Positions 25,888-33,465 of a DNA stretch of 64,000 bases are shown one piece after another. The position numbers and the translations under genes are program-made. Each line of letters begins with the position of its first letter. The first letter of the stretch is position 1. The notes under the pieces were generated by a model, which did not search any database, was not told where the DNA came from, and saw only the letters and a program-made list of their open reading frames with translations. Source of the DNA: Bdellovibrionales bacterium Ga0074139 (GTDB lineage: Bacteria; Bdellovibrionota; Bdellovibrionia; Bdellovibrionales; Bdellovibrionaceae); NCBI GenBank assembly GCA_001464795.1, contig LNEB01000007.1:124001-188000 (forward strand), given 5' to 3'.

Positions 25888-27006
25888 ATGAAATTGTGGA
25901 CTCTACTTTCCATCTGTTGTTTTCTAGTTGCATGCGGGACTTCTTCCATCGAGAAGTCAAAAATTGAGTCCTCCATTGAAAAAAGACCCAATCAGTTAAG
26001 TTTAATTCCTAGGGGCCTAGACTTATCTAAGGCTCCCGAAAAAATCACCTTTGGCTCTTGTCACGATCAGGATCTCGACCAAAATATTTGGGATTCCTTA
26101 GCCAAACAAAACCCCGATCTTATGATCATGATGGGTGATAATATTTATGCTTCAAAGCCAGCCAAAAAACCAATTTTTGAACAATATAAAAAAATGGAAC
26201 TTTCGCTAAATTATAGAAAGTTTCGTGAATCTGTTCCCTTTCTTGCCACTTGGGATGATCATGATTACGGCGTTGATGATGGCGACACAACTAATTTAGA
26301 AAAGCTTGAAGCTCGCAGATCCTTTGCTTTTCACTTTCCCTACATCAAAGATTCCACACTCTTGGATCAACCAGGACTTTTTCATTCTAAAATGTTAGGT
26401 GGGGTAAAAGTAGGTCGTGGTCGAAGAGCCTCAACCACACCTAGTTTACATGTGATTGTTTTAGACACTCGCTGGAATAAATCTCCTTGGAAAAAAGAGA
26501 TGAATACCGACGGGGCCTATAAAATCATTGCAAAAGATCAAGATGCAAAATCCACCATTTTAGGTGAAACCCAGTGGGAGTGGCTGGAAGATCAATTAAA
26601 AGAACCCTCTGATTTTAAAATTATTGTCAGCTCTATGCAGGTCCTAACGGAACAGCACACCTATGAAAGATGGGGCCATTTCCCGAAGGAAAAGCAACGA
26701 CTGATGAACCTGATTGCTAAAACCAAGCCCAAAAATTTAGTTATTTTCAGTGGAGACCGGCATTTTGCCTCCATTTCAAAAGTTGAGATTCCTAGCTGGG
26801 GTCCCTTGTTTGAAATCACTTCCAGTCCAATGAATACTCCTAAAGGAAACATCACAGAAGCTGAAAAAGTTTATCAATTTCCCATTTATGTAAAAGAAAA
26901 TTTTGGCTTAGCTGAATTCGATTGGAATAACCGAACAGCACGCTTTGAAATTTTAGATTTAAACGGTCAAAGCCAACAAAAAATTGAACTCAAGATGAGG
27001 CGCTGA
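25888..27006 (+). CDS. PhoD-like alkaline phosphatase family lipoprotein
   Basis: It has a signal peptide with lipobox (CFLVACGTSS, Cys 16), so it is likely lipid-anchored in the periplasm. The 372-residue protein has the metallophosphoesterase motifs of the PhoD/alkaline phosphatase D family: TFGSCHDQD near 54, MMGDNIYASKP near 82, TWDDHDYGVDDGD near 122 and SGDRHFASI near 287, with EITSSPMN following. It probably hydrolyses phosphodiesters or phosphomonoesters with Fe/Ca ions. It follows prpC by 6 bases and precedes the M14 peptidase by 2 bases. The link to propionate use is not obvious; the three may just share a message. Confidence 0.85.
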   Translation: MKLWTLLSICCFLVACGTSSIEKSKIESSIEKRPNQLSLIPRGLDLSKAPEKITFGSCHDQDLDQNIWDSLAKQNPDLMIMMGDNIYASKPAKKPIFEQYKKMELSLNYRKFRESVPFLATWDDHDYGVDDGDTTNLEKLEARRSFAFHFPYIKDSTLLDQPGLFHSKMLGGVKVGRGRRASTTPSLHVIVLDTRWNKSPWKKEMNTDGAYKIIAKDQDAKSTILGETQWEWLEDQLKEPSDFKIIVSSMQVLTEQHTYERWGHFPKEKQRLMNLIAKTKPKNLVIFSGDRHFASISKVEIPSWGPLFEITSSPMNTPKGNITEAEKVYQFPIYVKENFGLAEFDWNNRTARFEILDLNGQSQQKIELKMRR

Positions 27007-27008
27007 TA

Positions 27009-27893
27009 ATGGATGTTTTTTCTTCCTTATTAATTGGATTGTTTTTTAATACCCAGCAATTTCAAGCTCAGATCACGCCCTATGAACAAGTGGTTCAAGC
27101 TTTACAAAAAATTGAGGCTGAAAATCCCAACTCCTCTAAGATGATTCAAGTGGGAGTTTCTGATTCTGGAATGCCCATTATGGGAATGCAGATTGGTCGT
27201 GGATCCAGATCCAATCTGATTGTGGCCACACACCATGGTAATGAGTATGGATCCACTGCGGTAGCAGTGGCCGCAGCACAAGCCTTTGCACAAAGCCCTC
27301 TTCAGGGGCAAACCCTTTATGTCATTCCTGTTTTGAATATCTCTGGTTATAATGCAGGCTCAAGAAATGAACGAGCTTCCAATGGTCGAAGTTATGATCC
27401 TAACCGTGATTATCCCGGACCCTGCAAATCTGGCCAATCCTATCAATTGAAATCCACTGCAAGCCTGGCTCAATTTATTGACCGAGCTAACATCGTCACT
27501 TCTGCAACTCTGCACACTTATATGCCAGGAATCCTTTACCCTTTAGGACTCTCCACACAAAATGAAGTGACTTTGGACGAAGCGGAATTTGTTCGAATTG
27601 CAAAAATTGCCGCAGGTCAAAACCGTTTAGAAGTGGGGAATTCGAAAGAAGCTTTGTACGCTGCCGATGGTACTTTTGAAGACTATGCTTACTTACAGCA
27701 TGGTGTTTGGTCTTTACTGTTTGAGATGGGTAGCACGCACCGACCTGGTACCAATCAAATCAACGAAATCATTCGTGTGAATGTTCCAGCACTGCGAAGA
27801 CTTTTTATTCAATCACCACCTGCACGTTCAAATCAATTTGCGTTTACAGGTGGTTGTGATCGTGGTTCTCGTCAGCGTGAGTTCTTAGAGTAA
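27009..27893 (+). CDS. Secreted M14-family zinc carboxypeptidase
   Basis: The N-terminus (MDVFSSLLIGLFFNTQQFQAQ) looks like a short signal peptide. Zinc ligands His76 and Glu79 (HHGNEYGS) and His168 (ATLHTY) are present. The substrate-binding NP-NR analogue is DPNRDYPG (Asn131/Arg132), and the catalytic Glu238 lies in SLLFEMGS. The 294-residue length and compact form resemble MpaA-like murein-peptide amidases or small carboxypeptidases. It could trim peptides or peptidoglycan stems in the periplasm or in prey. It is coupled to the phosphatase lipoprotein gene (2-base gap). The mature C-terminus has a possible disulfide (Cys in GGCDRGS and PCKSG). Confidence 0.85.
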   Translation: MDVFSSLLIGLFFNTQQFQAQITPYEQVVQALQKIEAENPNSSKMIQVGVSDSGMPIMGMQIGRGSRSNLIVATHHGNEYGSTAVAVAAAQAFAQSPLQGQTLYVIPVLNISGYNAGSRNERASNGRSYDPNRDYPGPCKSGQSYQLKSTASLAQFIDRANIVTSATLHTYMPGILYPLGLSTQNEVTLDEAEFVRIAKIAAGQNRLEVGNSKEALYAADGTFEDYAYLQHGVWSLLFEMGSTHRPGTNQINEIIRVNVPALRRLFIQSPPARSNQFAFTGGCDRGSRQREFLE

Positions 27894-27898
27894 AAAAA

Positions 27899-28186
27899 TT
27901 AATTACAATTGTAAGCTCGGCCGCGAACAACCGAGCTTTGTGCTCCGATGGTTTCCACTTGCACAAAATCAGCACCTTTTTTGACAGCTTCCGATTTTAA
28001 ATCTTCCATGGCTTGTTCAATGGTTCCCTTGAGACTGGTGACACGGCCTTCGATGGGTCCTAAATCTTGGCAAGAATCAGATGGCTTATCACGGGTCACT
28101 TTAATATCTTCTTTTTCTAATAGAGGTTTAGATGCACAGCCTGCAAATAAAAAAACAACACCTAAACATAGAACTGATTTTAGCAT
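27899..28186 (-). CDS. Small lipoprotein, DUF4156/RcsF-like
   Basis: The protein has 95 residues with a lipobox (FLFAGCASK, Cys 17). The mature part shows the DUF4156-type pattern: CQDLGPIEGRV, then a helix (TIEQAMEDLKSEAVKKGADFVQVET) and a C-terminal GRAYNC, so a Cys-Cys pair in a small alpha/beta fold is likely. It is probably an outer-membrane lipoprotein. It is convergent with the M14 peptidase gene and lies 11 bases downstream of the capA-like gene, so it may be part of the same minus-strand unit. Confidence 0.75.
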   Translation of the reverse strand: MLKSVLCLGVVFLFAGCASKPLLEKEDIKVTRDKPSDSCQDLGPIEGRVTSLKGTIEQAMEDLKSEAVKKGADFVQVETIGAQSSVVRGRAYNCN

Positions 28187-28197
28187 TTTAGACCACC

Positions 28198-29238
28198 TTA
28201 TTTATTATTAGAATAAGGTAAGTTGGATTTAAGATTTTTTTCAATGTAATTTTTAAATTCACCTTTTAATGCAGAAAGTTGAGGATACATTCTAGTCCCG
28301 TCACGGTAAATGGGAAGTGATTCAACGTTGATAACCTTCAGCTTATTTTGGGCGTTCAACTTCAGATCAAAATAAAGAATCATAGAGGTTTTTCGTTTGA
28401 GCCCTGCTTGCCAGGCGATGAAGTTTCCCAGTGAATAGGACACTAAAGTTTCTTTGATCATTTCCACAGGTTGTAGCACATGAGGATGATTTCCCAGGAT
28501 CGCGGTCACATTTAGATCAGCCATTTCCTGAGCCCATTTGATTTGCCCAGCATTGGGTTTATCCGAGTACTCATCTCCCCAATGGGGCATAAGAATCACA
28601 GCCTGGTGAGTTCGAAAGGCTTCGATCACCATTTTTTTTATTTCGCTTTTTTGCTCATAACACTTCAGAATCTGACCTTTAGGATCTGGGTTACCATTGG
28701 TATTTTCTGCACAGCCTAGCCAAAAAATTCTTCTGCCACCTTTGGTTGTTGTCACACCCCAAGGTCCCTCGCCGTTAGAATATCTAGCACCAGTGAAAGC
28801 CCAATTTTTTCTGTTTAATTCATCTAAGGTTCTGTCCACCCCAATGGATTTACGGTCCATGGAATGATTATTAGCAATTGATAAAACATCAAAGCCTGTT
28901 TTTTTAAGATCATCTAAAATTTGTGGATGAAAATTAAAACGCATATTGGTTCCTGAGTAAACTTTTAGATCATAACGAAAACCAATGTCTCCGTGATCTC
29001 TCCCGTTTGCATCGATTCCCATGGCAACTGGAGCTTCTAAATTTCCCACTGTGATATCAGCTGACTTCAAATAGGGGGTCAGTTCTTTCCATAAATAATA
29101 AAACTTTTCAGGATGAGCAGCTGCTTCCAATTGCTGTGCATTATGAACTAAAATATCACCGGTGGCTGCAATTCGAATGATCGATAAATCCTGGGCACTC
29201 ACTTGTAAGGAAATAAAAAACAGAATCAGTTTGTTCAT
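28198..29238 (-). CDS. CapA-family (PGA_cap) metallophosphatase-like secreted protein
   Basis: The likely start is the ATG at 29238, which overlaps the upstream stop as ATGA and starts directly with a signal peptide (MNKLILFFISLQVSA-Q); the frame is open six codons further upstream. The family motifs are in order: AATGDILVHN, VGNLEAPV, SIANNHSMDR, MPHWGDEYSDKPN and LGNHPHVLQPVE, ending with SLGNFI. These are the metal-ligand positions of the CapA/poly-gamma-glutamate biosynthesis fold. No other cap genes are near, so a role in poly-gamma-glutamate is not implied; a periplasmic phosphoesterase is equally possible. Confidence 0.82.
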   Translation of the reverse strand: MNKLILFFISLQVSAQDLSIIRIAATGDILVHNAQQLEAAAHPEKFYYLWKELTPYLKSADITVGNLEAPVAMGIDANGRDHGDIGFRYDLKVYSGTNMRFNFHPQILDDLKKTGFDVLSIANNHSMDRKSIGVDRTLDELNRKNWAFTGARYSNGEGPWGVTTTKGGRRIFWLGCAENTNGNPDPKGQILKCYEQKSEIKKMVIEAFRTHQAVILMPHWGDEYSDKPNAGQIKWAQEMADLNVTAILGNHPHVLQPVEMIKETLVSYSLGNFIAWQAGLKRKTSMILYFDLKLNAQNKLKVINVESLPIYRDGTRMYPQLSALKGEFKNYIEKNLKSNLPYSNNK

Positions 29239-30035
29239 TTGATCGTCTTCCGGCAAGCGCTAGGCCTTGAATGCCATCCCCGACTGAACGAAAGTTCATC
29301 GAGTTGTTGATTGTGAACATTGATTTTTTCTATCAGTCCATTAATATTTTCAGTGGCAAAGATTTGCTCATACAGCCCAAAATGTTGGGGCCCAATGGTT
29401 TTCTGAGATAATTTTTTATACTTTTCCATCTCGGCCGATACAATTTTGGAATCCAAAGTGAACTCAGTGATGATTTCTGGATTGATAATGATCCATTCGA
29501 TGAATGAATGAAAAACCTTCCCGTTCACCAACATGGCCGTCACATGCAAAACGAGATCATATTTTTTTGCTAATTGTGGATCTTCAAGCCTTTGCGAATT
29601 TTGTGAAAATACTCCGTCATTGGAAACAATGAGTCCCACTTTGGCCTCGGGACTGATCTTAAGTGCCAGTACAGCTTCGTTGTCTCCATAAACTTCTCCA
29701 CTTCCACCCACCGTGGCCCCCAGAGGATTATGCCAAGCAAATAAACCTTTTTCATTTTCAAAGGAAGGAGCTTTAAAAGAAATCAGCGAGTGAGTGTCAC
29801 CGTTACTAAATCTTTTCATGGGAAAAGGCTTAGCTAAGCTGTAACCCGTGAAAAGACGGTAAGCTGATTTCACAGAGAGCCAGTGATAGAGAACTTCTGG
29901 TGGTTTTATTTTCAAAGTTCGATGATTGTCGTAATCCTTTTCTTTCAAAGATTCGATCACCTTTGTAACAGTATAGACCTCTTGAGCAAGCCCCACCGAG
30001 GAGATTAAAAATAAGCTTAGGATCAAGGACTTCAT
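29235..30035 (-). CDS. Secreted protein of unknown function coupled to the CapA-like gene
   Basis: It has a signal peptide (MKSLILSLFLISSVGLA-Q), and 250 further residues. The segments PPEVLYHWLSVKSAYRLFTGYSLAKPFP and GLFAWHNPLGATVGGSGEVYGDNEAVLALKI look like an ADP-ribosyltransferase/RES-type pattern only vaguely (H...Y...E spacing); I do not claim the family. The stop overlaps the CapA-like start as ATGA, so the two products are likely made together. Confidence 0.55.
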   Translation of the reverse strand: MKSLILSLFLISSVGLAQEVYTVTKVIESLKEKDYDNHRTLKIKPPEVLYHWLSVKSAYRLFTGYSLAKPFPMKRFSNGDTHSLISFKAPSFENEKGLFAWHNPLGATVGGSGEVYGDNEAVLALKISPEAKVGLIVSNDGVFSQNSQRLEDPQLAKKYDLVLHVTAMLVNGKVFHSFIEWIIINPEIITEFTLDSKIVSAEMEKYKKLSQKTIGPQHFGLYEQIFATENINGLIEKINVHNQQLDELSFSRGWHSRPSACRKTIK

Positions 30036-30129
30036 AAGGGGTTTGAAAGTGCTAAATGGGGGCCAGATTCTAATTGTTTAAGAAGCATCTCTGTGGCTTT
30101 AGGTGACTAAAAATTAGACATTGTGACGC

Positions 30130-30693
30130 TTAAAATTGATAGCTGAGACCCACCATAGGAGTCAAAACACTTTTATCAAAGGAATCCACATCACTGACTG
30201 TAGCCGAAGATCCTTTTTCATCATACTGACTGGATACATAGGTCAAAGATAACAAAACCCGAAGTGATTTAAAAATCAAAGGCTGCACTGTGATTCGCCC
30301 CATAAAACTGGATCCTGACCAGGTTTCTTCTTCTGCACTGGTGGATTCCGAGTAGCGAGCGCGAACAAAGGGACTGTAGTAGGCACCAATAGAATACAGA
30401 CTTTTTTTGCCAAAAAAATACGTGAGTCCCGTGTATGGATTTTCTGTTTTCAAAGTAGCCTCAGTGGAATCATCCAAGGGTTCTTGGCTTTCAGATCCCG
30501 AGTAGCCAACGGTTAAAGCCCACTTCTCAGATTTACTTAGAAACACATGGGTGGAAATGTCATACAAAGTTGAAGTACTATTAGAACTGGAAATGGATTT
30601 ATTATCCTGAGAAAAATTAGACAGCAATGAAAACTGCACTCCTGCTTTCACTGAGATTGATAAAAATAAAAAAAGACTGATGAGCTTTAGCAT
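30130..30693 (-). CDS. Small outer-membrane beta-barrel protein
   Basis: It has a signal peptide (MLKLISLFLFLSISVKA-G). The 170-residue mature part is made of alternating strands with short polar turns and ends in GLSYQF, a barrel-terminal Phe. This suggests an 8-stranded barrel. It is joined to the lipoprotein gene upstream by a one-base TAATG overlap, so translation is coupled. A related fold, but no clear sequence copy, is seen at 34034 and 38528. Confidence 0.6.
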   Translation of the reverse strand: MLKLISLFLFLSISVKAGVQFSLLSNFSQDNKSISSSNSTSTLYDISTHVFLSKSEKWALTVGYSGSESQEPLDDSTEATLKTENPYTGLTYFFGKKSLYSIGAYYSPFVRARYSESTSAEEETWSGSSFMGRITVQPLIFKSLRVLLSLTYVSSQYDEKGSSATVSDVDSFDKSVLTPMVGLSYQF

Positions 30694-31784
30694 TAATCTG
30701 CCACCATCAAACTTGAAATGCAGCGCGTGTCATTGTCATAGGGATAAAAAGGCGTTGAACCCACCCGAGACAAGACTTGGGTATTAGCTACACCGATTTG
30801 TGCGGGATTATAAACAAATTTTTCAATGGAGTAATTCACAACTGTTGTTGCATTATTAATGGCTGTTGCAATAAAAACTGAGCTTGTCGAGGGATCATAG
30901 GTCATCGCAGAAATGCCGTAGAGCAAAAAGGAATAAGTGGAAGGGTATAAAGCTGCATCATAGATTTTCTGAGGACTTGATAAAACACCAGTGGTTTCAT
31001 TGACCGAGTAAGCGTAAATACTATTCAGATCAGTTGTTGATGCATTTCCCGAATAGGCCACAATCAATTTATTATTAGCCGAATCATAAAAAGCGGAAGT
31101 CGGAAATGCGGCTGCATTGGGAGCAGCTTGGTTCGTGGCACAAGTAGTACCTCCGGTCGTATTAAAAACTCCGATTCGATTTTGTCCTGTGGCTGCATGT
31201 AAAAAAACGATTTTTCCATTGTTCAAAGTTAAGACTTTAGGAATTAGGGTTGTGGATGTCGTGCAAGGTGCAGCTGTCGCATTGATGAATGGCGCCCCTA
31301 CTCTGGCATTGGCAGATGTTAAATATTCAATGGCTGTGTTTTTTGCAACCAGCACATCACCATTTGATAAAAGCTGCAGTGATCTTAGTGGCGCATTTAA
31401 TGCTGTGGTGTTGTTAGAAAAAGTAGACCTCAAACCGTAGCTCTTTTTTTCCACTCTCTCGATTCTTCTTTGCGTGGCAGTGGTTGCATTTTCAACCACG
31501 ACGTACATGAAATCAGAATCAATGGAAGCCATGGCCACTGGTGAATCTCCCGCACTGGCAGGACTTGCAAAATAGTCAGCAATCACGGCATCCCTTGCAC
31601 CTGTCTCTAAATTAATTCTGTAAACCTGATTGGAGGAATTGACGGCTGTAAAAGTGGTGTTGTTACCGGAGTAGCAAAAACCTGCGGCCACATAGAGATA
31701 CCTTGATGAATCACTGCTCGCTTTTTTAACGGCCTCTGAGCAACCCACATTAAAAATAAATAATAACGTTATCCACCTGATCAT
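30693..31784 (-). CDS. Lipoprotein with beta-propeller-like repeats
   Basis: A short signal peptide ends in a lipobox (LLFIFNVGCSEA, Cys 15). The 349-residue mature part is rich in Ala/Thr/Ser/Asn and shows repeating strands like SPVAMASIDSDFMYVVVE, LRSLQLLSNGDVLVAKN and LLYGISAMTYDPSTSSVFIATA. This is what a WD/YVTN-type propeller looks like, without a recognisable family. It overlaps the small barrel gene by one base. A surface-exposed lipoprotein working with a barrel is a plausible reading. It is the first gene of its unit and is divergent from the PerR-like gene. Confidence 0.55.
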   Translation of the reverse strand: MIRWITLLFIFNVGCSEAVKKASSDSSRYLYVAAGFCYSGNNTTFTAVNSSNQVYRINLETGARDAVIADYFASPASAGDSPVAMASIDSDFMYVVVENATTATQRRIERVEKKSYGLRSTFSNNTTALNAPLRSLQLLSNGDVLVAKNTAIEYLTSANARVGAPFINATAAPCTTSTTLIPKVLTLNNGKIVFLHAATGQNRIGVFNTTGGTTCATNQAAPNAAAFPTSAFYDSANNKLIVAYSGNASTTDLNSIYAYSVNETTGVLSSPQKIYDAALYPSTYSFLLYGISAMTYDPSTSSVFIATAINNATTVVNYSIEKFVYNPAQIGVANTQVLSRVGSTPFYPYDNDTRCISSLMVAD

Positions 31785-31848
31785 ACTGACTGATCGGTCT
31801 AATCTCGTATTGATTCAAGTCCAGCTGTCAAATCGATTAAAATCACTA

Positions 31849-31877
31849 TTGACAGACTTAAAGTTTAGAGTTATTCT
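31849..31877 (+). promoter_or_regulatory. Promoter of the PerR-like gene, probably leaderless
   Basis: TTGACA (31849-31854), a 17-base spacer and TATTCT (31872-31877) form a near-ideal sigma70 promoter. A transcript from it would start about 31884-31887, at the ATG itself (31887). No Shine-Dalgarno sequence precedes the ATG, so the mRNA is probably leaderless. Confidence 0.65.
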
Positions 31878-31879
31878 AA
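31865..31879. promoter_or_regulatory. Per-box-like operator over the -10 of the PerR-like gene
   Basis: TTAGAGTTATTCTAA matches the known B. subtilis Per box (TTATAATNATTATAA) at 11 of 14 defined positions and covers the -10. Binding there would block the gene's own promoter (autoregulation). A second perfect inverted repeat, ATTCTA-ACTA-TAGAAT, lies at 31873-31888 and runs into the start codon. Confidence 0.55.
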
Positions 31880-31886
31880 CTATAGA

Positions 31887-32309
31887 ATGATTACAAAAAA
31901 TTGTGTTTTAACAAATCAAGAAATTGAAGACCTGCTGGTAAAAAATGGGGTTCCCGCCACTTTACAAAGAATTGCCATTTGTAAATATGTGGTCTGTGAA
32001 GCCAACCACCCCACCGCAGAGCAGGTCTTTGATTGGGCTAAAAATAATCTTCAAAAAATATCACAAGCCACTGTTTATAATACTTTGGGTACCTTGACAG
32101 AAGTCGGGTTGATTCGGGCTTTCAGGTTTCCTCATTCTGATAAAGTTGTTTACGATTGCAACACACAAGATCATTTTCATTTTTTTGATGAAAAGACAGG
32201 ACAGCTCGTTGATGTTGATTCTTCATCGGTGAAACTCAATATCGATCTTCCACAAAATTATAAGGTTCACGGTTTTGACTTAGTTTTTAAAGGCGAAATA
32301 AAAAATTAA
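31887..32309 (+). CDS. perR: Fur-family peroxide regulator, PerR-like, lacking the structural zinc site
   Basis: A metal-dependent repressor of 140 residues. The N-terminal winged helix has the family's TLQRIAICKYV and HPTAEQVFDWA..ISQATVYNTLGTL. The five regulatory metal ligands of PerR are all in place at a constant offset: His41, Asp90, His96, His98 and Asp109 (B. subtilis His37, Asp85, His91, His93, Asp104). Aspartate at the last position, where Fur has Glu, favours PerR. Both CXXC motifs that bind structural zinc in most PerR/Fur proteins are absent. The downstream genes are ahpC, dps and ahpD, the usual PerR regulon. It has a leaderless-type start and a Per-box-like site on its own promoter. 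An Irr- or Fur-like role is the alternative. Confidence 0.85.
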   Translation: MITKNCVLTNQEIEDLLVKNGVPATLQRIAICKYVVCEANHPTAEQVFDWAKNNLQKISQATVYNTLGTLTEVGLIRAFRFPHSDKVVYDCNTQDHFHFFDEKTGQLVDVDSSSVKLNIDLPQNYKVHGFDLVFKGEIKN

Positions 32310-32318
32310 TTAAACAAC

Positions 32319-32333
32319 ATGGTTATAAACCAT
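32319..32333. promoter_or_regulatory. Palindromic site upstream of ahpC
   Basis: ATGGTT-ATA-AACCAT (perfect 6-base arms) lies 17 bases before the ahpC ATG and contains TATAAA (32324-32329), a possible -10 without a visible -35. It is not a good Per box, so if it is an operator it may be read by another regulator. The ATG inside it is followed by a stop soon after and is not the gene start. Confidence 0.4.
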
Positions 32334-32350
32334 CACACAAGGAGAAAGAT

Positions 32351-32884
32351 ATGTTAGGCGTCGGTCACAAATTTCCAGAATTCAAAATGCAAGCGTGCGT
32401 ATCACGTGAAAAAGGCAAAGAATTCACAGAAATTTCTAACAAAGATATGAAAGGTTCATGGGCTGTGTTTTTCTTTTGGCCTTTAGACTTTACTTTCGTA
32501 TGCCCCACTGAAATTGCTGAGTTCAACAAAGAACTTAAAAACTTCCAAGCTCGCGAGACAAAACTTTTTGGAGTTTCTTGTGATTCTCACTTCGTGCATT
32601 TAGCATGGAGAAACAACCACGAAGACCTTAAAGATCTTGGCTTTCCAATGCTTGCTGACGTTAAAAAAGAACTCACAGGCGGATTAGGTGTTCTTCATCC
32701 TCAAGAATTGATTCCATTACGTGCGACATACATCGTTGATCCAGACGGAGTCATTCAATGGGCTTCTGTTAACGGATTGAATGTTGGAAGAAACGTAAAA
32801 GAAGTTGTAAGAACTTTAGATGCATTACAAACAGACGAACTTTGCCCATGCAACTGGGAAAAGGGCCAAGCTACGCTTGGATAG
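32351..32884 (+). CDS. ahpC: Peroxiredoxin AhpC, mycobacterial-type three-cysteine form
   Basis: A thiol peroxidase that reduces hydrogen peroxide and organic or peroxynitrite peroxides. The 177-residue protein has the peroxidatic Cys51 in DFTFVCPTE, and the C-terminal resolving pair Cys165/Cys167 in DELCPCNWEKG. That tail closely matches M. tuberculosis AhpC (ELCACNWRKG, Cys174/Cys176), which is recycled by AhpD rather than AhpF. AhpD is encoded 0.6 kb downstream here, and no ahpF is visible. The ribosome site GGAG is well placed. A strong terminator follows (32903-32938), so dps and ahpD need read-through or their own promoter. Confidence 0.95.
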   Translation: MLGVGHKFPEFKMQACVSREKGKEFTEISNKDMKGSWAVFFFWPLDFTFVCPTEIAEFNKELKNFQARETKLFGVSCDSHFVHLAWRNNHEDLKDLGFPMLADVKKELTGGLGVLHPQELIPLRATYIVDPDGVIQWASVNGLNVGRNVKEVVRTLDALQTDELCPCNWEKGQATLG

Positions 32885-32902
32885 TCTGAGCCAGCAGAAT
32901 CA

Positions 32903-32938
32903 ATTGGGGCGAAATCAATTTCGCCCCAATGATTTTTT
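32903..32938 (+). terminator. Strong rho-independent terminator after ahpC
   Basis: A perfect 13-base stem (ATTGGGGCGAAAT / ATTTCGCCCCAAT, 32903-32915 and 32918-32930) with a minimal loop is followed by GATTTTTT. It separates ahpC from dps. The near-symmetric stem could also work on the other strand, but no minus-strand gene ends here. Confidence 0.92.
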
Positions 32939-32979
32939 ACGCTTTAAGCTTCACAAATTTAAACTAAGGAGAATCAGCA

Positions 32980-33450
32980 ATGGAACTCAACATCGGTATC
33001 GGAAAAAAAGAACGTAAAGAAATTTCCCTCGGCCTGTCTCACTTGCTTGCTGATAGTTATACTCTTTATTTAAAAACTCATAATTTTCATTGGAATGTAG
33101 AAGGCCCTATGTTCAACACTTTGCATGTGATGTTCATGGATCAGTACACAGAACTTTGGACAGCCCTTGATCTGATCGCAGAAAGAATTCGTGCATTAGG
33201 ACATTACGCACCCGGATCCTATAAACAATATGCAAAACTCACTTCCATCACAGAATCTGATGAAATCCCCAAAGCAGAAGATATGATTAAACAATTACTT
33301 GAGGGACATGAAATAGTCGCTCGAACGGCTCGAAAAATTATTGCAGCTGCCGACAAAGGCAGCGATGAAGCCACCCTTGATTTGCTAACCCAACGTATTC
33401 AGCTGCATGAAAAAACAGCTTGGATGCTTCGATCATTATTAACTAAATAA
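32980..33450 (+). CDS. dps: Dps-family ferritin-like DNA-protecting protein
   Basis: Dps dodecamers oxidise and store iron with hydrogen peroxide and bind DNA. The 156-residue protein shows the family core [19 protein letters not shown]...[14 protein letters not shown]. The ferroxidase ligands His37, His49, Asp64 and Glu68 keep the E. coli spacing (51, 63, 78, 82). The four-helix length is standard; the N-terminus is short and has a KKERK basic cluster that could bind DNA. AAGGAG precedes the ATG. It lies between the ahpC terminator and ahpD (15-base gap), consistent with a peroxide regulon. Confidence 0.95.
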   Translation: MELNIGIGKKERKEISLGLSHLLADSYTLYLKTHNFHWNVEGPMFNTLHVMFMDQYTELWTALDLIAERIRALGHYAPGSYKQYAKLTSITESDEIPKAEDMIKQLLEGHEIVARTARKIIAAADKGSDEATLDLLTQRIQLHEKTAWMLRSLLTK

Positions 33451-33465
33451 CAAAGGACTAAGACC

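Noticed and set aside
29235-30035. ADP-ribosyltransferase-like spacing in the secreted protein before the CapA-like gene
   Set aside because: The H-Y-E resemblance is too loose and no family signature is present, so it was left as unknown.
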